Source of the DNA: Agapanthus africanus
Taxonomy: Eukaryota > Streptophyta > Magnoliopsida > Asparagales > Amaryllidaceae
Assembly (NCBI GenBank): GCA_030015575.1
Contig: JASDDO010000026.1
Span: forward strand, 69,775,433 to 69,839,432
DNA length: 64,000 nucleotides
Reading direction: 5' to 3'
In this document: positions 11,302 to 22,093 of the stretch, one piece after another
Position numbering within the stretch: the stretch's first letter is position 1
Layout: each line of letters opens with the position of its first letter
The notes under the pieces: generated by a model
Databases searched by the model: none
What the model saw: the letters and a program-made list of their open reading frames with translations, nothing else
What the model was told of the DNA's origin: nothing
Made by a program: the position numbers and the translations under genes

Positions 11302-11347
11302 GGCGGAACCGCGGCAGAAGCCTGGCTTCTGCGGCGATTCCGCGGCC
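11302..11347 (+). other. GC-rich hairpin in the copia1 leader
   Basis: Two arms of about 21 bases meeting at GCAGAAGCC-T-GGCTTCTGC, about 200 bases after the primer site. Copia2 has a differently composed hairpin in the matching place (59034-59078) with perfect 10-bp arms CCGCGGAACC/GGTTCCGCGG. The position resembles a packaging or dimerisation signal; that role is inference. Confidence 0.65.
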
Positions 11348-13323
11348 GTATGATGACGTCACCCACCCAATTTTGCACAGTAACTTCTTTTATTCAGTGC
11401 TGAGTTCTCTGGGAATTTTTAATATTTATTCAAGAGTTGAGTATTCTGGGTTGTATTGGGGACTCGGTATTTCGATCGGATTACCGAACTTTGTATAAGT
11501 GCTTTCCGGATAATTTTTTGAATATGTTAAAAAGTCCGACCGGATATAAATACCCAACTTTTTCCCTGCCGGAAAATATCCAAGTGTTGGATTTTTGTGT
11601 GGTTTAAGGACGTTCTGAGTAGTGCAAGTAACGCGATGGTCCCTCTAGAAGACAACAAACCTTAACTCGATTATGTGACCGTCTTGAACTGCCCTTTGAA
11701 CCTTCGGGTTTAGGGCAGTACGGCGTGCCACATGTGAGGCGTTGGCTTGACCCTTCTACGGCTGGACCGTTGGTACTGAGGCATGAAGTGAATGTCTTTG
11801 AACCTATTTCATGTGTTGGACGGTTTCGGGAAAACTTGGGTGTTCGAATGTTCAATCGGAAAGTTTAATATTTTCTATTTATCCGGAATGGGATACAATA
11901 ATTGGAATTCACAAACAGTTATGAGATAACTGAATGAATGATATAAATCTAGCGGTTTAGTTTCATTTGATATTGAAAAGAGTTTTCGATAATGAGACTA
12001 AAATGCGGGGTTTATAACTGTTAGGCATGTGATGTCTAAGTATTTCATTTTGATTAGGCATGCGATGTCTAAAAAGGTTGCGGATTCCAATTGTTGTAGT
12101 TTTACAGTTTCTTTTTTGTGACCGTAAGTGTAATATGTGATATCGCCGGTTTCGTTGCTATATGTCAACGACAATTGGGATGCGCATATTTACTTACGTT
12201 GATGACATGTGATGTTATGTGTTGCTGGATATGTTATATTGGATCGTCGTGTTTGAATAGCCGGGGGTTTTTATGTGAGATGAGTGTTTTTCATTTTCTT
12301 TCATGTAAAAACTTGTATGTAATATTCTTTTATTTTGGGGCACTTCCAGGTTGCGGAAGATGTCACCTTTTGTATATTATTTACTTTTCCGCATTAGGAT
12401 AGACCCAAGGAGGGGAGCATAAGTAACCGGGTTCTGGGGTCCAGTGGGAGACCGACTCGAGGAGTCGAGTCCGGGTCTCCTAACCCTAGAATTGGCAGGG
12501 TTGCTTGCCGCTCTCGTAGGGGTCTAGGGGTGTGGGATTGGCTATTCATCACGACCGTGGAATCCGTGTTTTATACTGGCTCGTATTGAAAACACGGACG
12601 TCCTAGTATATCCAATGTTTCATATGTTTCTTCTGCTGCGATATCTGTGATGTGATCATGTGATGTTCTGTGATAGATAGAGTATATAGTATATATGATA
12701 TATTATACAGACGTTACTTATGTTTTGCACCCGCACTAGCCCTGCCCTGCTCTGTCGTTAGTTACCTAACCTAACGGTGCACGAGGGGACATCGAGACGA
12801 ATGCGGATGGCATAAGTGTACATCATATCTATCTGTGATGTTTAGGTATTTAAACGATGGGACTTCATTAATGTGATTAATGAAAGAAAAGAAACCTAAG
12901 ATGTTGTAGAATCAAATTTTAAATAAAAAAGGGTAGCTACAGTTCTTGCTTTGCACAGCGGTATATGTGATATATCCTGCACCTTATTCGATGAGGAAAG
13001 GACCGAGATCTCTTCACCGGGAGTGACTCCTTTAGCAATAACTGGCAGATGCTACACACTCGGTTTGTTTTTGATTGCTTCTATAGTTTCTGCTTTGCAC
13101 AGTGATATATATGATATATCCCGCACCTCATTCGACGAGGAAAGGGCCGACGATCCCTTCACCGGGAGTGACCCCTTTAGCAAAACTGGAAAAGCCTCAA
13201 AATCACTCCATTTCAAAACTTCATTTGATTCTACAACGATATCAAGTTCATTACGCAATAGGTTTTCAGAAAAACCTGACGTAGCCCTCCGTCATTTCAG
13301 ATAAATCCTACTTAGTATTCGTT

Positions 13324-13533
13324 CTACGTTTGTTGACCTCCGTCAAGGCGTAGTGTGCGGTAGCTAACTAGTATTTATCTGCTTATGCATGTGATGCAGA
13401 TTGGATTAGGGTAGTCGTACGACCTTGTTGACCTCCGTCAAGGGTCGTACGGGTGGGTTTGATTCAATCAAGAAATGACGGGTTGAACTTGACTTGCACC
13501 CTGTGGTTTGTTGACCTCCGTCAAGGTCATAGG
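13324..13533 (+). other. Three stem-loops with a shared apical stem in the copia1 leader
   Basis: Hairpins at 13324-13353, 13416-13451 and 13500-13533 share the core TTGTTGACCTCCGTCAAGG, whose apical stem is TTGAC/GTCAA. Their basal stems differ: CTACG/CGTAG, CGTACGACC/GGTCGTACG, and CCTGTGG/TCATAGG with G-U pairs. Copia2 has three counterparts (56670-56700, 56750-56784 and 56838-56876, minus strand) with further stem changes. Confidence 0.72.
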
Positions 13534-13971
13534 ATGCTTGGGGCAGAATATTATCGGGAATTTCAAGTGTTGAAATTTGCATTGAGATTGCATACCTTCT
13601 ATGAGATAGTTGGATCCCTATACCCACTGCGAGTAAGAGTTACTCCTGGGAGAGTTTTGCACATTGCAATTAGCCGATCAAGTAGGTGTCTAGAAAGGTG
13701 TCAACGAGGTTACGCCTCTGGGAAAACGAGGTTTACATTAATTAGGTTCGTGTGAAAGCACGGGGGACCTCCCTCAAAGTACCGACACTGGCCTGGCTGA
13801 AAGATTGGCGAACTTGTAGTGAGTAATTAATCCCGGCTAGTCTTTCCTTTTACGGTTTGAAGGAAGATTTGATAAAAACCAGTGGGAGCCATCCTGATTA
13901 GATAAGATAATAACCAATCTGATCTTGCACGAGCATACGCTAAAGTGTTTTCTTCTCTCTCTCTCCAGGTA

Positions 13972-16900
13972 GCGACCATTTCATGCCCTAATGAAGATAA
14001 TAATATGGATGTATTGACCGAACCCGCATGTTATACTGTGCTGGGGAACGTTGGTTCCGTTCTTTCTTATAAGAGTTATAGGAATGAACAGGATATAGGG
14101 GAATACCAGGATTCCCATGCCACCCGAATGAAGAAAGTACATGTTGATGCATTTTCTTCGGGTGTGTTCGTTATAGAGAACTGTTTCTCCATTTGCTCTA
14201 CGTCCTGGGTATTAGATACCGGGTCAGGATCCCATATATGTAATCAGTTACATGGGCTAAGGAAAGGTAAAGAACTTGGAGAAGGTGATAAAGACATTAG
14301 AGTTGGAAATGGTGCAATTGTTGCAGCTAAGACTGTCGGGGAATATCACCTAGTATTACCGACTGGTAATACATTGGTTCTGAACGAATGCTATTACATG
14401 CCGAACCTGATATGCAACATTATATCGGTTTCTTTATTGAGTAAAGAGGGATATAATTTTGTATTACAGGACAATGTTATGAACATTTTCCGTAACCAAA
14501 AGTTGGTTGGATCAGGCACGTTGTGCAATGGCATTTATGTTCTAAATCAATCAACAGTTCTGAGCATAACGAACACACACAAGAGGAAGAGTTCAGAACT
14601 GAACGAATCCTTCTTGTGGCATTGTAGACTGGGTCACATCAATGCGACACGACTGGCTAAGTTGCATAAGGATGGATATTTAAATCCGTTGGAATTTTCA
14701 TCTTATGACACTTGCCAGTCATGTCTCAAAGGTAAGATGACCAAAACTCCGTTTACGGGACACGGAGAAAGAGTTACCGAACTCTTGGGACTTATACATA
14801 GTGATGTATGCGGTCCCATGTCTACACATGCCAGGGATGGTTCTTCGTACTTCATTATATTCACTGACGATCTCTCTAGGTTCGGGTATGTGTTCCTGAT
14901 GAAACACAAATCAGAAGCTTTTGAGAAATTTAGAGAATATAAACAAGAAGTTGAGAACCAAACCGGAAAAAGTATTAAAATCCTACGATCTGATCGAGGA
15001 GGAGAATACTTGAGCATTGAATTCCTGGACTTCCTAAATGAGAATGGGATTCTCTCTCAGCTAACTCCTCCATATACAGCACAGCACAACGGTGTATCGG
15101 AGCGGAGAAACCGCACCCTATTAGATATGGTGCGCTCTATGATGAGTGTAGCTGAGTTACCTGTTTCCTTCTGGGGATATGCACTGGAAACAGCAGCATA
15201 CCTACTGAACAGGGTTCCCACCAAATCTGTGCCTACCACACCATATGAGATATGGGAAGGGAAGAGACCATATCTTAATTTTATAAAGATATGGGGTTGC
15301 CCGGCCTATGTCAAAAGACAATAACCGGACAAACTCGAGGCAAGATCTATTTTATGTAAATTTGTTGGATATCCCAAACATTCGCGAGGGTATATCTTCT
15401 ACCACAGTGAGGAACAAAGAGTATTTGTTGCTCAACATGCCACCTTTTTAGAAAAGGAATTTCTTGCAAAAGAAATTAGTGGCTCTGAGGTAGAACTGGA
15501 AGAGGTTCCAGCTGAACAAAACACAACAGAAGATTTAGTGGAACCAGAGCATTTAGTAGCTCCCGACGAACCTCAGCCTCTCCGCCGATCTAGTAGGGTT
15601 CCTCGCCCACCTGAGAGATACTACGGTTTTCTCATGGATGGTGGGAGAGAGGATTGCATCATGGAGGAGGATGACCCAACTAGCTTCGAGCAGGCCATCA
15701 CGAGTAGGGACTCAGTGAAATGGCTGGATGCTATGCGGTCCGAGATGGAATCCATGTACACCAACAAAGTATAGACTTTGGATGTTGCTCCTGAAGGGGT
15801 AAAACCCATTGGGAGCAAATGGATCTTCAAGAAGAAACTTGGTGTAGATGGGAAAGTGGAGACTTTCAAAGCTAGACTTGTAGCAAAGGGTTTTCGTCAA
15901 AGACCAGGTGTGGACTATCACGAAACCTTTTCTCCAGTGGCTATGCTTAAATCCATCCGGATCATGCTTGCCATCGCTGCATATCATGATTACGAAATCT
16001 GGCAAATGGATGTTAAGACCGCCTTTCTAAATGGTGATTTAGAAGAGTGCGTGTACATGACTCAGCCAGAGGGCTTCGTAGACAGTGGGAGCAGCGGGAA
16101 GGTGTGTAAGCTGCTTAAATCTATTTATGGATTAAAGCAAGCATCGCGGAGTTGGAACATCTGCTTTGATGTCGTTATCAAAGAGTTTGATTTCGTCAAA
16201 AATCCAGATGAACCTTGTATTTACAAGAAGGTGGCAGAGAGTAAGGTTGTCTTCCTCGTATTGTACGTGGACGACATACTCTTGATAGGAAATGATATTC
16301 CGATGCTGCAATCGGTCAAGCTCTTCTTATCATAAAGATTCTCAATGAAAGATCTTGGTGATGCCTCCTGCATATTGGGAATTAGGATCTATAGAGATAG
16401 ATCCAAACGGATACTGGGATTGTCCCAATCCAGGTACATTGACACCATACTAAAGAGGTTTAGTATGGAAGAATCCAAGCGTGGGAATTTGCCCACGATC
16501 TCTGGAGTCACTCTCTCCAAAGAGATGTCTCCCAAGACTGATTTGGAGAGAGCTCGCATGCAAGGGATACCCTATGCTTCGGCTGTAGGCTCTATCATGT
16601 ATGCGATGCTATGTACCAGACCCGATGTAGCATACTCACTAAGTGTAGTGAGCAGGTATCAAGCTGATCCTGGAGAGAATCACTGGACAGCTGTGAAGAG
16701 CATTCTCAAGTACTTGCGAAGGACAAAAGAGATGCTCTTGGTGTATGGTAATGGAGAACTCCAAGTGGAGTCCATTACCGATTCGAGCTTCCAAAGTGAT
16801 AAGGACGACTCTAAGTCGCAGTCGGGCTTTGTCTTTACCCTTTACGGAGGGGCGGTTAGCTGGAAGAGTTCCAAGCAGGAAACCGTGGCAGACTCGACGA

Positions 16901-17343
16901 TGGAGGCTGAATACATCGCTGCCAACGATGCTGCCAAAGAGGCTGTCTGGATCAAGAAGTTCATTACTGAACTTGGAGTGGTTCCATCCATTGAGCATCC
17001 AATACCTTTGTATTGCGATAACAATGGAGCGGTGGCTTTGGCCAAGGAACCCAGGTCCCATCAGCGATCCAGGCATATTCTGAGGCGGTATCACCTGATC
17101 CGGGAGATAGTTGATCGCCGGGAGATCAAGATCAGGAGGGTTGACACGAAGAACAACACGGCGGATCCACTCACGAAGGCCATTCCCCAGATACAGTTTG
17201 AGAGACTCTTCGGGATGCTCGGTATGCGATACTACAGCAGCTGGCCCCAGTGCAAGTGGGAGATTGTTAGTTGTATGTATGCCCTAGAGGCCAGTATTGT
17301 ACAGATGATGTATATTATATTGGATGCTTGGACATATATATAG
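13972..17343 (+). pseudogene. Copia1 pol: protease, integrase, RT, RNase H
   Basis: One frame carries, in order: an aspartic protease (WVLDTGSGSHICN near 14200); the pre-integrase zinc motif (WHCRLGHINATRL through CQSCLKGK, 14620-14740); the integrase core (HSDVCGP, then LRSDRGGEYLS, then NGVSERRNRTL, 14800-15120); RT (KARLVAKGF, MDVKTAFLNGDL, YVDD, 15870-16280); and RNase H (DSSFQSDKDDSKSQSGF, MEAEY, KHILRRYH-like end, 16780-17100). It is broken by three in-frame stops at 15322, 15772 and 16333, with no frameshift needed. The frame runs on through the polypurine tract into the 3' LTR and stops at 17341. No zinc-knuckle gag precedes it. Confidence 0.92.
17255..17264 (+). other. Polypurine tract of copia1
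   Basis: AGTGGGAGAT directly before the 3' LTR. Copia2 has the same tract (53461-53470, reversed). Confidence 0.85.
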
Positions 17344-19479
17344 AGATGACTTTCTTGCTCGATATGATAGTATGCTATCTGGTTACTCTTTATCTTAACA
17401 TCTACACTTGTCTCTTTAAACTGTCTTATAGTTACATATTGATAAAGCCCTTAGGATGTGTACTTGACTACCTGGACTATGATGCAGATCATACTAGTGG
17501 GGACATGGTAGTCTATAAGTACATCCTTCAAGGTCCCTAGTCGTGGGTGTATCGAGACAGGGCATCGATATACCAGTGTAGACTAGCGTATACGCTTCTC
17601 GACCCATGAGATGGGCGATGGATGATCCCATATCCATTGGTGTTTGACATCAGAGATGGTATACGGGTGCTCAGTGGAGACTGGGTATACTGGATGGACT
17701 CGTCGAGAACTCCCAGATGGTATTATACCTCACGTCAGATGGCAGTTCTCAGGTGACACTTGTACAGGTTAGTCTGTAGACCCGAGATCGTCATAGAGTC
17801 TTGTGTGATTCCCACTGTGCTTTGATCTCCACCTTACCACGTCCATGAGGGCGTGCAAAACGGTGGTCTTTGGGTACAGTCCCGAGTCACATGGAGGCAA
17901 TGAGAGATAGGAGGGGTTTCGTCTCTCCCGGTATTGGGGGTTGATGTTGCGCTGTGCTCGATTGGCCGTAACAGGGAAGTCCCTGGCCATGGCTGATCAG
18001 AGATTTGCTGGTAAGTGTTACCAGTAGTTTCTCGACCCGTTATGAGCCTCACATCGGCACGACTTATCGGTTATTGGGGTCTGACGTTTACCACCCCTAG
18101 ACTTGATATGCGACATATCAGACGAACAGACCGGACTGTACGGTAAGTGTTACTGGTTGGATTCACAGGAGTATGAGCGGGCTAGCTCGTCGATCTTCTG
18201 ATCGCTCAATACCCGGATGGCCGTTACGTTTAGCAGACCGCTTGCGGCTTATGGGTGCTTGATATGATCATCATCTGCTACCGGCGTATTGACGAGTCTT
18301 TAGAGTCCTACACAGAGGTTTCCTGGCTCAAGCGAAACGAAATAGGAGCGCATATGAGATATGTGCAGGACCGAGAATAATGCGTGTATGTGATACCGTA
18401 TTTCATTCTCACGATGGATGTATCGAGTGGTTATATTCGATATAACCTAGATATCGAATCAAGGATTGATTCGATAAGCCGATACATAGGATACTAGTCG
18501 GTTATATGCGATATGACCGGATCGTTAAATCAAGTGTTGATTTAATGATTTAATGTATAATTATATATTTGATATATTACTTTGCATTAACTAGTATTGG
18601 TTCACTTTAAATGGATTTTCTCACTTGATGTGCAAGAAGTATATGTGATATACTTTTGTGCACATATTTGTATCATGTTTGATGATACTTGATCATGTGG
18701 TTAAGTGTAAAGGATTAAACCATGGTTAAGAGATGATTAGGGTTTTTCTTTTTCATTTATTTATTTGTTTATTTATTTGGAAAAGATTTAGATAAGAATG
18801 GTGGCTATGTTTGTTTCTAGTTGAAGCTTCATGAAGCTTTGACTTCTTAACCATTCTTGTCTTCATGCTTAACCCTAACCCATCCAAGTAACCATGGTCT
18901 ATTCTCTACACTCTACCCTAGTTAGTTTATGATAATTATTCATTTATTATTCATTTTTAACTCAACACTTATCATATTTCTAGCTTCATCATCTTCTTCT
19001 TCAAGATAGAAAGCTTGATGCCATCAATGGCAACTTGAGATCTAAAGTGAGAAATCCAATTCTATAGTGAACCCACCTACTATTTCTTCACCCTCTACCT
19101 CTTGCCAAGTTGTTTTGGGTGTTTTCTTCACAAGTTTCACAAATTTGTGAAGTCGGAGCTTGAACTTGTGATGCCTCGACGTAGATCATCTTCGGCACGA
19201 AGCCGACGACCTAGTCCGCCCATTTCTCCGATCAAGCCGACGATTGAGTCCGGGATTCGAGATGGACAGCGAGAGGACGCCTACGTGGAGCTAAGGAAGC
19301 GGATATCCGGATCTACAAAGGTTGTAGCTTCTTATCTTTAGTTAAGTTGTTAACTAGATTCGTTTTTCGCCTAAATTTCTAGTCGACGATCCGTATTAGG
19401 GTTTATCGGCACCCATAAAAATTTAAATTGGCATGGTTGATGCCTTGTGAGACCTCTATAGTGTGCCTAGGAACCCTCA
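17265..19479 (+). repeat. Copia1 3' LTR
   Basis: 2,215 bp, TG to CA, followed by the CGGGC target copy. It differs from the 5' LTR at about 21 positions by hand count, all substitutions. Confidence 0.93.
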
Positions 19480-19838
19480 CGGGCGACGACATAACTCGGT
19501 CTTCGTATACAATCCACGGGCAACCAAACACAAAACAAACACACACGACACGAAGTGACTATCTGAAGAAAGAGAAAGTTGTTACCGCAATGCGGTAGTG
19601 TAATTAACTGCAGGGGCTTGCGCCTGCAGGGAAGAGCGTCCCCATAATCAAAAACCCCTCAAACGAGGGGGAATCTGACGAAGTCTACTACATCGGACGC
19701 ATCCGTTTAAACCTCCGATACACGGTGCCATAAATCAACTTAGCATCTTCGGAGAGGTGGACGGATAGCACCAATTAGCATCTGCCCCGAATCTCAGGCA
19801 AGACATCCCTGCGTCGCGCCGTCTTTCGGAGGGTAACA

Positions 19839-21207
19839 AGCACGTGGCGCGCTTGGCACTAAACGTGATAATGGGCGCATTGCGCCGGTTTATGAGCGCA
19901 AAGCGCTATTTTATGAGCGCAAAACGCTATTTGTTCAGTGGCGCACACGTGAGGAGCACGTGGTGCCCTTGGCGCTGAGCGCCAGTCCAAGAGCGCAAAG
20001 CGCTATTTGATCAGTTTTATGATCTGAGAAAATAAATTCTCGCTTATTAGAGACTTTGTCTCAAGATTCTAAGAACAAAGTTCTTATTTTATAGGAGATG
20101 TTTCAATCTCTTATTTTGGTGAAATGCTTCGCTTTTATGGATCTGTGATCCTAAGAGAATTGTATTATTCTTCCCTCTTTTTATAATGAGACATTCATGA
20201 TCGCCTTTTGTAAAAGACCTTAGTCTTATAGATCTATGATCTGTGAAAAGAATTATGTTCTTCTTCTTATTTTATGATGAGATCCTTTAATCTCTGTCGT
20301 GAAAGACCTTGGTCTTATAGATCTATGATCTTAAAGAAAGAAGTGGGTTCTTCTTTTTAATATGAGATGATTTCATCTCTCTGTTTATTTTTATCTTGAA
20401 AAAAATCTTCTTCTTCTACCGAGAGCTTGGCTCTTCTTTCTGAGATTTCTCAAAGTTTGTGAGGGGGGATTCCTCTTTATGTTTTTCTATATCAGAGACT
20501 TGAAGTCTTGGGGCCTTTATATAGGGCGAGCTGATTTGTTCAATCGGTTAAGGAGATCTTTTCTCCAATTGATTTGGGGATTTCCCCACCGTTGGATCTT
20601 TGATCCAAGGGCTTCTGATTTACAGAAGGCAATTTTCTTATTTTAACAAGATTGGGAAATCTTTCCCCATACAGAATTTATTCTGTAATTTTGGTGATTT
20701 TTAATCACCTTTGGATCATTGATCCAACGGTGCTATGATTTACAGAGCACAATCTTCTTGTTTGGAAAGGTTTTAAGGAATCTTTCCTTAACAGAATTTT
20801 ATTCTTGTTAATTGATGATTTATCATCTTTATTGGAATTTTGATCTGACGGTGGGGAGCTTTTAGTTCCAGCGCTAGCGCATCTGTGTTTTGCACGTGGT
20901 GCGCTGCTTAGAGTGCAGCGCACTTAGCGCTAGGGCACACGTGCTTTGCACATGGTACGCTGCTTAAATGCAGCGCTCTTAGCGCTAGTGCACACGTGCT
21001 TCGCACGTGGTGCGCTACTTAGGGCGCAGCGCACACGTGCTTTGCACAATGTGCGCTGCTTATAATGCAGCGCTCTTAGCGCTAGCGCACACGTACTTTG
21101 CACGTGGTGCGCTGCTTAGGGCGCAACGCACATGGCGTTGCTATGAAACGTTCCTTCATTTCAAAATTTGAAATTTGAACAGAGCTTTACTTTGATTGGG
21201 AGAAACA
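19839..21207 (-). repeat. G3 3' LTR, first 1,369 bp (rest cut off by G1)
   Basis: On the minus strand it starts TGTTTCTCCCAATCAAAG, matching SL1 (TGTTTCCCCCAATCAGAG at 25748). It has a TATA box (CTATATAAA) at about 20516-20525. It is crowded with hairpins such as GAGATGATTTCATCTC (20364), ACAGAATTTATTCTGT (20671), GGTGATTTTTAATCACC (20693) and GGGGATTTCCCC (20576), and with CACGTG motifs joined to GCGC-rich repeats (20870-21130). Confidence 0.82.
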
Positions 21208-21219
21208 AATGCCCCCCAC
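21208..21219 (-). other. Polypurine tract of G3
   Basis: The minus strand reads GTGGGGGGCATT immediately before the LTR start. Confidence 0.78.
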
Positions 21220-22093
21220 CGTTGCGCTCACGTGGCCCACATGTGAGTGCAGCGATGGCAACATCTGCGCCCTTGAATTAACTCAGAAGTTGAAACGGCC
21301 TCTTGGTGCCTATAAATAGGACCCTTGGCCCATGAGATGATTTCTGTTCATCTCCTTCTTTGTTTTTTCCTATGAATTAATTCTCTTTTAGAGCACAGCT
21401 CTCTGTTTTAAGAACTTTCTTAAGGACAGAACTCTGTCAAAATTTAGATAAAGATTAAATCTTTTAAAAGATCTTTTAATAATCTAGGGTTTCACCCATT
21501 AACAGAGCTTTGCTCTTCACATATTTTCGATCTAAAGAAAATCTTTTTTAGGGTTTTATTAACAGAGCTTTGCTCTCTTGAAATCATAGATCTAAAGAGA
21601 TCTTTCTTAGGGTTTCTCAACTCATTAACAGAGCTTTGCTCTTCTTTTTAAATCATATAGATTTGTTAATTTTTCATAAAGAACTCTTAAGAGTTTGTTC
21701 ATGGATCTTGAAGATCATGGAATTTTAATTCATTAAAACTTTACTTTAAGTTTTCTGATGGGTTATTCCATCATTCTTACAGAGCAAGGCTCTTGAGGAA
21801 TTTTTATTTCTATCATCATTAGAGTTGACAGATGTCACTCTATCACAAAGCGCTGCTCTCAAGAGGAGATTTACTCCTCGGCCCGAGGGGTTCTCATTGA
21901 ATGAGAATCCTTCTTTGAGGATTTCCTCATTTTGATGAGACTGTTTTGTTAATGGTGAACTGTCATCTAGATTTTGTTGGTCCCCTTTGGTCCCTTTTCA
22001 CTGCATTGCAGTGTGGTATGTATTTAAAGTACCAAGTACCGAACTTGACTTGTAGCATGGATGGCTAATTTTGTTCCTTTCCGCGCAGGTACT
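21220..22093 (+). promoter_or_regulatory. Promoter and leader of the G3 PMD gene
   Basis: A CACGTG motif (about 21228) and a TATA box (CCTATAAATAGG, 21309-21320) lead into a leader full of short hairpins such as AAGAGCAAAGCTC-type repeats (AACAGAGCTTTGCTCTT occurs about three times, 21500-21640). A 5' UTR intron is predicted from GGTATGTATTT (donor 22016) to TTTCCGCGCAG (acceptor 22088). The first ATG after the acceptor is at 22094. No other coding sequence is seen. Confidence 0.62.

Larger units (their letters stand above)
11115..13971 (+). other. Conserved noncoding leader of copia1 where gag is expected
   Basis: No long ORF, no gag domain and no zinc knuckle were seen in any frame. The stretch is nevertheless clearly alignable to the copia2 leader (56210-59264), for example around 12110-12550 against 57500-57990. 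It contains a direct repeat of about 130 bp (12945-13075 and 13090-13215, with the phrase TTCACCGGGAGTGAC), three hairpins at 13324-13533, and a pyrimidine tract ending in CAG just before pol. Confidence 0.7.
8885..19479 (+). mobile_element. Copia1: full-length Ty1/copia element
   Basis: Two 2,215-bp LTRs (8885-11099 and 17265-19479) bound by TG and CA, a Met-tRNA primer site, a decayed pol and a polypurine tract. Target duplication: CGGGT (8880-8884) and CGGGC (19480-19484), one mismatch. The empty site can be read in SL1 (about 30204) and G2 (about 44712). By hand I count about 21 LTR differences, near 1%, making it the youngest datable insertion here. No gag was found. Order: LTR, primer site, 2.9-kb leader, protease, integrase, RT, RNase H, LTR. 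Confidence 0.93.
1..19838 (+). mobile_element. G1: 3' part of a plus-strand Ty3/gypsy (Tat-type) element
   Basis: This is the 3' end of an element whose gag-pol must lie left of the window. In order it holds a 3' UTR with tandem and hairpin repeats (1-1139), a PMD gene on the opposite strand (1140-5269), that gene's leader and promoter (5270-6260), a polypurine tract (6261-6271) and a 3' LTR (6272-19838) split by copia1. The same order is found in mirror image in G3, which supports the assignment. The LTR ends in AACA at 19838, and the following bases (AGCAC, 19839-19843) belong to the G3 LTR, so G1 was inserted there. The matching left target copy is outside the window. Confidence 0.82.
6272..19838 (+). 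repeat. G1 3' LTR, about 2,967 bp, interrupted by copia1
   Basis: It begins TGTTCCC after the polypurine tract and ends GGTAACA at 19838. With copia1 and one 5-bp target copy removed, its length is about 2,967 bp. U3 (6272 to about 6830) has CACGTG palindromes and a TATA box. The region after it, more than 2 kb, holds arrays of micro-palindromes, a GGAC-N6-GTCC minisatellite (8245-8650) and a conserved terminal block (19485-19838) shared with SL1 (30205-30559) and G2 (44715-45084). It is homologous to the G2 LTR across the TATA region. Small ORFs here come from repeats. Confidence 0.82.
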
